NCBI GenBank assembly: GCA_964058845.1
Contig: CAXKVR010000610.1
Coordinates: 1 to 64,000 of the forward strand
Direction of reading: 5' to 3'
DNA length: 64,000 bases
Origin: Carex sylvatica
Taxonomy: Eukaryota > Streptophyta > Magnoliopsida > Poales > Cyperaceae
In this document: positions 1 through 9,581 of the stretch, piece by piece
Numbering within the stretch: the first letter of the stretch is position 1
How the letters are laid out: each line of letters starts with the position of its first letter
Position numbers and translations under genes: made by a program
Notes under the pieces: generated by a model
What the model saw: the letters and a program-made list of their open reading frames with translations, nothing else
What the model was told of the DNA's origin: nothing
Database searches by the model: none

Positions 1-704
1 GGTATACATAAAACCTGCGTCTTATATGTCAAAGCACTAATCAAACTGTTCCATTGTTTTTTGTTTAGTAGTGTAACATGGGCATTGAAAAAAACAAAAA
101 CATATGCAAATATATATCTATGAATTGATTAGGTTATAGTTCAAGAGGTTATTTTTTACGTTATGGTGTAAATGAAAATTTTATACAAAAATGTTTTTTT
201 CTTAAATTAATAGTTTCCTCTTCTTATTTTTTATCCAAAAAAAGCCTAACTAAATGGGTAACGCATAATTCATACGGTCATTATACCACCTATTCATTAT
301 AAACAAAGGCGACGTTATTTTTTTGTGAAAGAAAAAAAGATACATTCTTTGTTTTTTGTTTCCTAGTAGACACTGATGGTAACATAATAGCAGGATACTT
401 GAAAATTATAAATTTTGGAATATTAATCCCCAAAATTTTAAATTATTAATTTAAAATACAAGATAGTTTTCAATAAATTTTTTGAACTGAAATTGATAGT
501 GTGTTGAAATACGAACTCCTGGTGGCAGCAAATAACGTACGTAGTGGATCTTTGGAGGGTGAGAATTTAGAGCAAAACTATTAATGATAATATTTGAAGT
601 GATGGGATCAATTAATGTTGGATTGAGTTGACAATATTGACAATATTTTTCAAACATTATTGAATTTTTTAATTGGTATATTATTTTATGTTTCTATCAA
701 ACAC
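1..704. other. AT-rich intergenic DNA, no gene seen
   Basis: No coding stretch with intron signals or family motifs is visible. The only open frame (451-657, minus) is low-complexity and resembles nothing I recognise. Confidence 0.6.
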
Positions 705-712
705 CACAATAT

Positions 713-856
713 TAATGTTCTAAATAGCGCGTTATAACTGCAATACTATAGTATTTTCGGACTAAAAAAACTATAACATTATGGACGTAATATGGACATA
801 GCATTATTTTTTTAGTCATTCCACTATGACGCGATAAAACACTATTTAAACCTTTG
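713..856. mobile_element. Short hAT-like MITE, family 1 (144 bp)
   Basis: Imperfect inverted ends: the left end reads TAATGTTCTAAATAGCGCG and the reverse complement of the right end begins CAAAGGTTTAAATAG. They are flanked by an 8-bp near-duplication, CACAATAT at 705-712 and CAAAATAT at 857-864 (7 of 8 identical), which fits hAT integration. Both ends contain the CTAAATAGC-like core also found at the ends of the larger element at 31357-32008, so the two look like one family. No coding capacity. Confidence 0.6.
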
Positions 857-864
857 CAAAATAT

Positions 865-1238
865 ATATAGTTGTTTAATGAACACTAAAAGCAGAATTAG
901 TTTTTATCATTTTTATATGCATCATGCATGATGTAAATTTGATGCATGTTGTATTTCACATGTTAAATTTTTAAATTTTTAGTAAAAGTTAGAAATCAAG
1001 TCATTAAATTATATAATATTTATAGAAGATTCTCTTTTGAATTTTGAACATGCGATCTTCTACATGGAGAATGTTGCATTTACCACTAGATTAAAGACTG
1101 ATTTTTATATCAAACTTCAAATTAAAAGTTATTTTTTACAATCATCAAAATTGTTTAGCTAATATAAACTTCCACCAGCGCAAGGTTTTATTTTAAAGAA
1201 ATGATAATTTGGTGGGTTAAAATAGAAACTATCTATCA
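865..1238. other. AT-rich intergenic DNA, no gene seen
   Basis: I see no gene. A near-perfect palindrome around ATGCATCATGCATGATG lies at about 918-934. The tract ends at the target duplication of the MULE. Confidence 0.5.
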
Positions 1239-1247
1239 TCTATGCTT

Positions 1248-1490
1248 CGGCCATTTTTATTAATACCCCTAAAAAAAAACTAAATTTTAACAATGCCCCT
1301 GCAATTAATTTTTTTTTATTACTACCCCGACCGCCAGGCCCACGGGCGGCCCATTTATTGAAGGAAACCGCCAGGGCCCAAGGCGGTCCACTACCCCAAG
1401 CAAACCGCCCCACGCCTGGGCGGTCCACTACCCCAAGCAAACCGCCCCCCCTGGCGGTCCACTATGCATTATATTTTCCCACCCAGCAGC
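1248..1490. repeat. Left terminal inverted repeat of the MULE
   Basis: About 243 bp, matching the reverse complement of the right end with few differences. The outer third is AT-rich. The inner part is strikingly GC-rich and holds a repeated module built on GTCCACTACCCCAAGCAAAC, with several GGCGGT/ACCGCC motifs. The similarity stops after the motif TTATATTTTCCC. Confidence 0.9.
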
Positions 1491-1689
1491 CCTCCCTCCC
1501 ACCCCTCCTCTGCCCTAATCCCGCCCCCCCTCTGCCCCTGCTCCGAACCAAGCCAGAAAAAGAGAAAAAAGAAGAAAAAAGAAGAAAAGATTTGCGTCGC
1601 CGCTCCTGTCTCCGCCCCTGCCGCTGCCGCCGTGACTGCTTCGCTCCTTTCCCGCTCTTGAATGTAAGTTTTTTCGATTTGATTAGTTA

Positions 1690-2012
1690 AATTTAGGGTT
1701 AGGGTTAGGGTTAAGATTAGTGAATCGATAATGGTTGAATTAGTTGAATTGATGAATTGGTTGAATTGTGACTCGATAATGGTTGAATTAGAGTTGTTCC
1801 GAATTGGTTGAATTGGTTGAATTGGTTGAATTGGTTGAATTGGTTGAATTGGTTGAATTAGTTGAATTAGTTGAATTGGTGAATTGGTTGAATTGTGACT
1901 CGATAATGGTTGAATTAGAGTTGTTCCGAATTTGTTGAATTGCTCCAATTAGTTGAATTGGTTGAATTGGTTGAATTGGTTGAATTGGTCGAATTGGTCG
2001 AATTGGTCGAAT
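1690..2012. repeat. Telomere-like run and 10-bp minisatellite inside the MULE
   Basis: A short run at 1690-1714 reads TTTAGGG followed by TTAGGG hexamers. From about 1733 to 2012 there are many tandem copies of a 10-bp unit like GGTTGAATTG, with variants. Part of the block is itself duplicated: the segment ending in GAGTTGTTCCGAATT occurs twice. The run lies just inside the left inverted repeat, upstream of the plant mobile domain gene. Open frames read through it are artefacts of the repeat. Confidence 0.85.
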
Positions 2013-2916
2013 TGGGTGCTTTATTGAATTGTTTGGATTGGGGATTATTAATAAAAAAATAATTATGGTAGAATTGCTTAATTTTTTTGAATGTGATATA
2101 GTTCAATTTAGGGTTTATGGTTATGAATTGTGAATTGCTTAAAAATGTATAGTTTATGATTCCCTTCTTTGAATTTAGGGTTTATGATTCAATTTGGGGT
2201 TATTATGGTTGAATTATTTGATTTGTTTAGAAATATAAAGTTAGAGTTTATGGTTTACAAAATTTAGGGTTGAGAGGTTTTTGACGTTAATTGACGAAAG
2301 ACATGTATATATATTAATAGAAATTAATTTTAAGTAAAAATAAATTATTTTAAAGTATATCAAAATTAGTTTAAAAATTGCCTATTCGTTATTAAGTGAA
2401 TTGCAGTTTTTTGTTTTTCTTGCAAATTTCATATTTTTATAAAATTTAATAGTAAATAAAATTTTCTATTTTTATAAAATTTAATGGTTAATGGTGAATA
2501 AAATTTAGTAGTAAATATAATTAATTTGCTTAGAAAAATTAATTTGTTTATAAAACAGTCCCTGCCTAGGGACCTCTTTGTGACAGGATGTAAAAAGTTG
2601 TATGGTACGTATCTTTTAATTGAAATTTCATAGAAATAGTAGTTGCAAAACGTATAAAACTTAATAATATTTTCAAACATAAATTTGAATAAAAGAAATT
2701 ATTATTTTGAAATTTATCTGATAAATTGCGAGCACATGTAGTTATTTGGTAATTTGTTATAATCAAAATTCGATTAAAATTCATGTGTTTCGGTTATTGG
2801 TTAGATATATATTTTACAAATATGGTGAGATGAATTGTTGTTGTAATAATAAAAATATGTGTAGTTACTATTTTTTAATTATTGTGATTGATTATATATA
2901 TTTTTTTAAATGTAGT

Positions 2917-3734
2917 ATGCGTAGATCTTCTAGACGGTGGAGAGACCCACAAGCGACTGCAGCGGGTCCAGATGCTATGGATCCGCCTGTAGCGGGTCCA
3001 TCCTCAGTGGATCCGACTGGAGCGGGTCCATCCTCGGGTGGAGCGGAGCAGTCATATGAGGATATGGCTGGAGCAAAATTTGAGGATCCGACTGGAGCGG
3101 ATCCGTCATCTCAGACTGGGCGTAGAGATGGTTGGCATGATCCTGACACTTTCAGTCCTCTTCTATGGACTCATCATGTTAAGCACCGTGTCTCGTTGGC
3201 ATCTATTGAGGTACGTGATTTTTATACGTAATGTTAAATAGTACTAAAAAATGACACGATTTGAGTCTTACAAATTGATAATAAATACAGGACGATGTCA
3301 TGCTTACGGTGAGGCACCGCAGGTCAGAGATTCCGTTCGTTGCACATCCACTGATGCAGCGATGCCTCATTAATCTTGGATTGTATCAGATTGCCACCAT
3401 GCCGCAGAGTAAGATCGATGTATCTCTTATGCATGGTCTAGCCGAGATATGGCGACCTGAGACCCATACATTTCATCTTCCGGTTGGGGAGATGACAGTC
3501 ACACTTGTTGATGTGAGCGCCCTATGGGGTTTACCTATCGATGGTGTCCCCATAGGTGGCATCTCAGACCATCCAGACCTGCAGATGATGATACCGGAGT
3601 TGCTGGGGTGTCATCCAAAAAATATGCAGAAGAAATTGAAGAAGAAGAAGAAGGATGAGGATGACTTACGGTTTTCTGGTTACTGTATTTCACTAATTGC
3701 CGATGCAAAAAGGCGAAACTCGCACCGCGGGTGA
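2917..3734 (+). pseudogene. Truncated plant mobile domain (PMD/MAIN-like) gene in the MULE
   Basis: Exon 1 runs from the ATG at 2917 to 3210 (donor GAG|GTACGTG) and encodes a Pro/Ser/Gly-rich leader with repeats like DPTGAGPSS, ending in LLWTHHVKHRVS. Exon 2 starts at 3291 after an acceptor and continues in frame. Its residues include MQRCLINLGLYQIATMPQ, MHGLAEIWRPETHTFHLPVG and MTVTLVDVSALWGLPIDG, the N-terminal half of the aminotransferase-like plant mobile domain. The frame turns lysine-rich and stops at 3732-3734, far short of a full domain of several hundred residues. PMD proteins are known both as host silencing factors (MAIN, MAIL1) and as passengers of MULEs and retrotransposons. This copy should be non-functional as a full-length protein. 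Confidence 0.8.
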
Positions 3735-4819
3735 GTTTTACACAGCACAACTAACCTTGTTCGATCCCTTTTGTGTATTTTACATTCCCAGTTGCCGTGA
3801 ACATGAGTCTCGTAGATTTTTTTTATAAGTTCATCTATGTTGGTATAAAGTTGCCCTGGGGCAAGTTCGTCATTGTATACAACACGAGGGCCAAAATAAC
3901 TAATGTCTGCCTCTTCAAAAGCTGTGGTATCGTTGAATGTGGCGACCGGATGCTTATTTCCCCGACCTCTAATCGGGAATTTTTCTTCCCTGGATAAACC
4001 TGGTGCATTTGCATCGCCATCTGATAAGTCATCAGATTCCCAGATCCCTTCGTATTCATCTCCCGTTTCTATTTCATTTTCTGGTATGACATCAATAGCA
4101 TCAACATCAATATCAATATCAGTTCGATTAACGGGTACCGGTCCTGACTCTGGCATAGTTGGAAATCTAGGGATTATGGGTGTCTGTCTGGGTGGTGGTG
4201 GTAAATCTTCAATATTTTCAGGAGAGTTGTGGTGGTACCCTTGGTTGGCATAAGGAGAGTGGTGGTGGTATCCCTGGTTGTCATAAGGAGAGTTGTGGTG
4301 GTATCCCTGGTTGTCATAAAGGGAGTGGTGCTGGTACCCCTGGTTGTCATAAGGGGAGTGGTGGTGGTACCCCTGGTTGTCATAAGGGGAGTGGTGGTGG
4401 TACCCCGGGTTGTCATAACCGGAAGGTCCAGCTCCGGCCGCACTAGAAGGTCCAGCTCCGGCCGCACTAGAAGGTCCAGCCCCACCTCGGGGAACCCTCT
4501 TTAAATATATGTCCATTACAGAGACCCCACTAGACTCAAATTGAGTGTACACAGCTCTCCACAAATTCACATCTGTTATTGGAAACCTCACAAAGTAAGG
4601 TCTACCCCCCGCCCCACCCCTTTGTGAGTTGTCAATCCGTGTAGCCAATTCTATTTCATACCTGTTGGGGTTTACAGCAATATTTTCGTATATTATATGC
4701 TTAAGTTCCTGAAATGTGGTATTTTCATTAACCTCGAAGCCAAATGCCGCGTCTTTCGTGTAATACACGCCATCTACACCCTTTTGTAGCTTGCCGCCCA
4801 TATACAGTGCAACTAACAT
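3680..4819 (-). pseudogene. Truncated mudrA-type MULE transposase, N-terminal half only
   Basis: One open frame starts at the ATG at 4819. Residues 1-110 form a ubiquitin-like or PB1-like leader (MLVALYMGGKLQKGVDGVYY). A Gly/Tyr/His repeat tract of 11-residue units follows, then an acidic stretch. Last comes the start of the MuDR N-terminal domain, with the C...H..C pattern LVVLCKTHPRCEFRLFAS. About 11 codons later the frame stops, at the boundary with the oppositely oriented PMD fragment. The DDE catalytic domain and zinc knuckle expected downstream are missing. Read from the right inverted repeat inward, this is the normal orientation of a MULE transposase. Confidence 0.8.
4225..4435 (-). 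repeat. 33-bp tandem repeat inside the transposase frame
   Basis: About six imperfect 33-bp units encode the 11-residue module YDNQGYHHHSP and variants. Two short GPSSAAGA modules follow at 4430-4480 (encoded before the repeat on the minus strand). The period is a multiple of three and the frame stays open, so the repeat expanded within a coding sequence. Confidence 0.85.
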
Positions 4820-4933
4820 CTTTTACTTAACAAACTACATTTAAAAAAAATAATTTTATAAGTATTATAATAATTGTTCAGTAATTATAACGAGCACAAT
4901 AATAAATGGCTAATTTAAAAAAAAATTACGTGT

Positions 4934-4988
4934 TGCTACGGTAATGCTACAGTAATGCTACGGTAATGCTACAGTAATGCTACGGTAA
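4934..4988. repeat. Five 11-bp tandem repeats upstream of the transposase
   Basis: Five units alternate strictly between TGCTACGGTAA and TGCTACAGTAA. The block lies between the transposase start codon and the right inverted repeat, where subterminal transposase-binding sites or promoter elements often lie in DNA transposons. That role is inference. Confidence 0.85.
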
Positions 4989-5114
4989 TTGACTAATTAG
5001 TAATAATTAAAAAGAATTTATAAAATAATACCTGTCGTTACAGGAGACGGGCGCGAATTCGATTTTATTCGGAATGAGGAATGAGGCAGAGAAGAGAGAG
5101 AATGAGGCAGAGGA

Positions 5115-5348
5115 GGGAAAATATAATGCATAGTGGACCGCCAGGGGGGGGCGGTTTGCTTGGGGTAGTGGACCGCCCAGGAGTGGGGCGGTTTTCTTGG
5201 GGTAGTGGACCGCCTTGGGCCCTGGCGGTTTCCTTCAATAAATGGGCCGCCCGTGGGCCTGGTGGTCAGGGTAGTAATAAAAAAAAATTAATTGCAGAGA
5301 TATTGTTAAAATTTAGTTTTTTTTTAGGGGTATTAATAAAAATGGCCG
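5115..5348. repeat. Right terminal inverted repeat of the MULE
   Basis: About 234 bp, the inverted counterpart of the left end, with the same GC-rich modules (GGCGGTTTGCTTGGGGTAGT and related). It ends TTATTAATAAAAATGGCCG directly before the 9-bp duplication. Confidence 0.9.
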
Positions 5349-5357
5349 TCTATGCTT

Positions 5358-5907
5358 CCTAAGACCTAGCGGCGTCGGCAAAAGAAGTCTTAAATTGTAT
5401 GGACTTCATAAGAAATGGGACCCACAATGACAGTGAGTCATGCTGATTACATTTGGGTTTTTGATCTAAATGAACGAATAATCTGATTTGCAAGTAGATA
5501 AAGTACGAAACAAATGGAACCGTCATTTTCGTTTCCATATATATTTGGATATGGTACGCCTCCAATTTGTTTGTCAAATTAGAGAAAAGAAAAAGTCGAC
5601 CGTGACAAGATATTTGTTTTTGATTGACTAAAGCATATGTGAATGCATAATGGGATAAAGATTTTAACAGAGCAGTTTTAACTTCATGCAGTGTACATAC
5701 AACATACTATAATGCTTGCATATGGTTCATACGCTGCATGTAGCTAAAACTTCTCTGTTAAGATCTTTACCCGGAAAATTGACTATTGTTCATATAAATA
5801 GAGATATTAACCAAAACGAAATATGAACCGTCAAAGTTTTACATCACAAAAGTCTTGACAAGCTAAAAAGATGGGAGATGTGTTAGATTCGCTGTTGAAT
5901 TTGGTAG
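5358..5907. other. Intergenic DNA, no gene seen
   Basis: I see nothing coding here. Confidence 0.5.
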
Positions 5908-5917
5908 CCTTAATAAG

Positions 5918-6967
5918 GGCCGGTCATGGAGAGTTTGGGATCCGAGGCGAAAGAAAATTTTAAACTCTTTATATATATACTAGTGTTGTAAAAACGGTCT
6001 TAACAATTGATTATATGCCTGTTTAATCATTAACGGCGGTCAAACTTTTATGAATACACTTATCGGATGTTTATTAGTGAATGTTTTCGATTAATTGGCC
6101 GATTATTTCTAATTATTTTGTTTATTCTCGTTTGATCGTTCGTTTATTTTCGTTTATTCTCATTTATTTTTATTTATTATAGTGAATATTTATTTTTACA
6201 TTGCTTTTTTTTTCTGTGACTGTGATAATAAGTTTCACAAATCATGTATTGCAGTTTTATTTGTGCTTGACTATACATTCAATTTTTCTATGTATGATTT
6301 TTCTTCTTACTTATTTTGAATTAATTGATTAATTTCTCTATTATTTATATACCATATATTTTTCTTACTTAATGATATAATTTTTTCAATTAGTACAGCA
6401 TGTTCATATATTAAATTAAGTTGTTATTACAAACTAATTTTAGTGATTTTATGTTGAAATATTTCATGTCTTTCAAATAATATATTATTGGTATTTGAAA
6501 ATGCTTAATTCTCGAATTTATTTTTCATTAAATAAATGTGTTACTTACACATGTAAAGTGCTTGTTTATATTTAAGCGTAGTGTCATGTTATAATAATAT
6601 AACTAAGTTAAATTTAGTTTATTTGATAAGTTTGATGAGTTAAATAAATTATTTTTAATAAATTATGAATATATACACATAATTTTAATAAAAATACAAA
6701 ACTGTCCACACAATTCTGATTAATCGGCCGCATACTGGTTAATCGATTGACGATATTCCGTCCGTTCGACGAGCGCATACCGTTATTTACAATACTGTAT
6801 ACAATTTTTTATTGATATGCCAATAGATCATAATAGAAAAGCTTGAATCATTTATATATTCAAAGTTTGGTATCTAATATTTTATTTATTTTTAATATAT
6901 ACAAAATATTTTTATTTTGGAGTTCGGAGGAGTCGCTCTGGCTGCCCAGCACCAGGACCGGCCATGA
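5918..6967. mobile_element. Non-autonomous element with GGCCGGTC ends, interrupted by a second element
   Basis: Flanked by a perfect 10-bp direct duplication CCTTAATAAG (5908-5917 and 6968-6977). The left end reads GGCCGGTCATGG and the right end ends CCAGGACCGGCCATGA, so the termini are imperfect inverted repeats. Without the nested insertion at 5981-6797 the original element would be only about 230 bp. No coding sequence. The superfamily is uncertain; duplication length and GC-rich ends would suit a MULE-derived MITE. Confidence 0.7.
5981..6797. mobile_element. hAT-like non-autonomous element nested in the previous one (817 bp)
   Basis: The left end TAGTGTTGTAAAAACGGT pairs with the reverse complement of the right end, CAGTATTGTAAATAACGGT, the classic form of hAT termini. 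The flanking sequence TATAC is present on both sides (5976-5980 and 6798-6802), but a full 8-bp duplication is not visible. Subterminal motifs such as ATTAATCGGCCG and CGATTAATTGGCCGATTA recur near both ends. No open frame. Confidence 0.55.
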
Positions 6968-6977
6968 CCTTAATAAG

Positions 6978-9581
6978 ACGATAAAGTGAATAAAACATTA
7001 GAAAGCTAAAATAATACTTCAACAGTTGTGGAGTTGCCAACAAATATATTATTTTAGAATCTAAGATTTGACATAGATGATATATAACTGAAGTATGAAT
7101 TGTTACGTTGTGAAGTATCTTAATTTAGCGTTTTTTTACGAAGGACTCTGGTTGGAGCTTGATTGTATTAATATGTAATAGAAAAGTGTTGACACTTTGC
7201 ATTGATGTGCGTATATTTATGTTGTATTAATATGTAATACGAAATTTTATTGATACCTGAAAAACTTAGTATTAATACTTATGCGTGATATCTATCATAT
7301 GAAGTATTCATATCTAACTATTGAAGTATGAATTTTTAGATTGACAATATTCAAATTATTAATATATGAAACGGTAAATAGCAATAGTTAAGACAACAAG
7401 TATTCATATTCAATTGGTCTAATTTTGATGTTACTGTGATACATATGTATTTTACTAATTTTTAAAATAGAAAGTATTCATATCTACTAGGTTAAATTTT
7501 GGTGTTATTGTGATGCATATATTTTATTAATAGTTCAGACATAAAATATGTTATTATTTTTTTTATACATGTTTTATTTAAATTATTAATATTTAAAACA
7601 CTTAGTATTCATATTTATCAAGTTCATAAAATTGAAAATAATATAAAGCCAGAAAACTATATTAACATGTAAAAATAAAAACTTACAAAACAGTCTCTAA
7701 CAGTATCAGAATCAATTTTTTTCACTGGTACCAATTGGCAGCAAAATTTAGAATGCATAAAATAGCAAAATTGATTTGGCATAAAGAGAAAAATATTGGT
7801 ATAATGCAGTTTTCATTCGGTACCAAATTAATGTGAATAAAGAAGAAAGAAAATCAATTATATAGAAAATTAAAAACATTATAACAAGGAGGAGAAGTCG
7901 GCAAGAAAGAAATTTTTGTTCTTTTTTTATTAGTATCTATACAAGCTAAATAAGATCGGACCATATAAGATTTTGATCCTAAAACAAATAAATAGTGAAT
8001 AAAAACTTCTCTTGAGTTTCGGATCTGAGAAAAACTTTCCAACAATCTGAAAAATTTGATTTCCAGCCTTATCGGATCCCCTCAAGGCGCATGAACTGGA
8101 GTTGTTCCAAATCCAAGAAGTCCTCTTCCCTGCAATTTCCACTGCCACGCCACCTCGTCACTCTCCTCTTCCCTGCAACTGCCGTCGATGCCGAGGTCCG
8201 ACGCTAGCACCACTAACGATAAATCGTTACCCATACTCACCTTGAACGCCAACTCACATTCCTCTATGCTTCTTGTCCAGGTTGGAAGTTTGAAACTGAT
8301 CCAGGCCGATCGGATCCGAGTTTTGTACTAGATAAAAAAGGTGGCGAGCAGAGGGAGCACCCAGGGTGCTGATCAGGCGCGAGGGGGGGGCGGCGGAGGG
8401 GGTCGCGATCTCGGTGGCCGGAGGGCAGAGACCGTCGAGGTTTTTTTAATAGAAGGAGGATCAGATCTCTTCTCCTCCATTGAGATATTTTTTATTTTCT
8501 TGTAAGATCGAGAAAGGTTGTTGAGAAGTTAGACTACAAGAGAATCTGATCAGTTAGGTTGATGAGGGAGACAATTAGAGGACTAACTCACGGGGATAAT
8601 ATCTTTACTCTAAAGAAAATATTAAAGTTATCAGTGAACTATGTATTTTATAATTTTGAGCAACCCTCGCAAGGAAAACTCTGCTCGAAAAAATAGTTAA
8701 TTTGGATTTAAAAAAAAAAGCACACCTGAAAGCAAAAAGAAAAGAAAAGAATGTTAGTGCTCCGAAAATGATAAGAGTCAACTGAACTGGAATCCGTATC
8801 AACCCAGGTACCCAAGTGCAAGTCATAAATCTGGACCGTTCTTTTCATGTGGCACGAATCTCAAAGCAAACCCCTAAAGTCTCAACTGGCTCCGGATTGA
8901 GTTTAGCCTAGCTGGATTGATCTGGGTCGTCCATTTTTTTAAAATTGTACCTCAGGTACGGGGGGACACGGACTCACTGAACTGTGCCGACTGCTGAGTT
9001 GTGCATCAATTTGTAAAATCATTTCCCTCGACAAAATCAAAGGCAATATTCTAACAGTGGCATATCCAATGCATGTATTTCAATTCTCTTGATTATACAA
9101 TGTGTGATACAGTCGACTATGCAGAAACCTGAAAATTTGTCTGAGGATATGAATTCCTGATTAAGCGATAAATGTACCTTAGAATCTTACTGCGTTTACT
9201 ATGCACACTGTAGTTAGAGATCCAAGTTGCGGGTGATTCAAATTTACAAGTCTGCGTCACGACCTATAGCATGTTTTATTGGTACATCAATGGTTCATAT
9301 CTACTCGTTAGAAAGCATGAAATTTACAAAAATCAAGTTCAGATTCTGTCAATTATATTATTTTTCATGAGCACAACTTCTTGACAAATAAAAAGGGTTG
9401 AACTTAGAAACAAATATCCAGGATCCTACAACTAAATTACACATAACTACCCGCAACATATATTTTAGATTATGGTTAAACATGAAATGACATTCTAGCT
9501 CCAGTTCTACAACAGCAATGAGATTGACGCACAACAAAATACAAAATACAAAATACATTCCAAAAGAAAAGAAAAGAAAAA
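6978..9581. other. Intergenic region, no gene recognised
   Basis: Mostly AT-rich. A GC-richer island at about 8090-8430 contains CT- and G-rich stretches but no family motif or credible exon chain. It could be an unrecognised untranslated exon or an old transposon. The end of this tract includes the 3' untranslated region of the LIF2-like gene on the minus strand. Confidence 0.45.

Larger units (their letters stand above)
1248..5348. mobile_element. Mutator-like element (MULE), 4.1 kb, internally deleted
   Basis: The two ends are long inverted repeats, each starting CGGCCATTTTTATTAATA when read inward. They are flanked by a perfect 9-bp direct duplication TCTATGCTT (1239-1247 and 5349-5357), the hallmark of Mutator transposition. 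A tenth base, c, also follows the duplication on both sides, so the exact edge is ambiguous by one base. Inside lie a truncated plant mobile domain gene on the plus strand and a truncated mudrA-type transposase on the minus strand, converging near 3.7 kb. The catalytic half of the transposase is absent, so the copy is non-autonomous. Perfect target duplications and well-matched ends suggest a fairly recent insertion. Confidence 0.9.

Noticed and set aside
1240..1440. Pair of nearly identical short proteins encoded at both ends of the MULE (also 5081-5362)
   Set aside because: They are translations of the terminal inverted repeats. The shared 'protein' only reflects the DNA inversion.
1469..1948. 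Minus-strand open frame with Asn/Ser/Thr/Ile/Gln repeats
   Set aside because: It is a read-through of the GGTTGAATTG minisatellite and a CT-rich leader, not a protein-coding gene.
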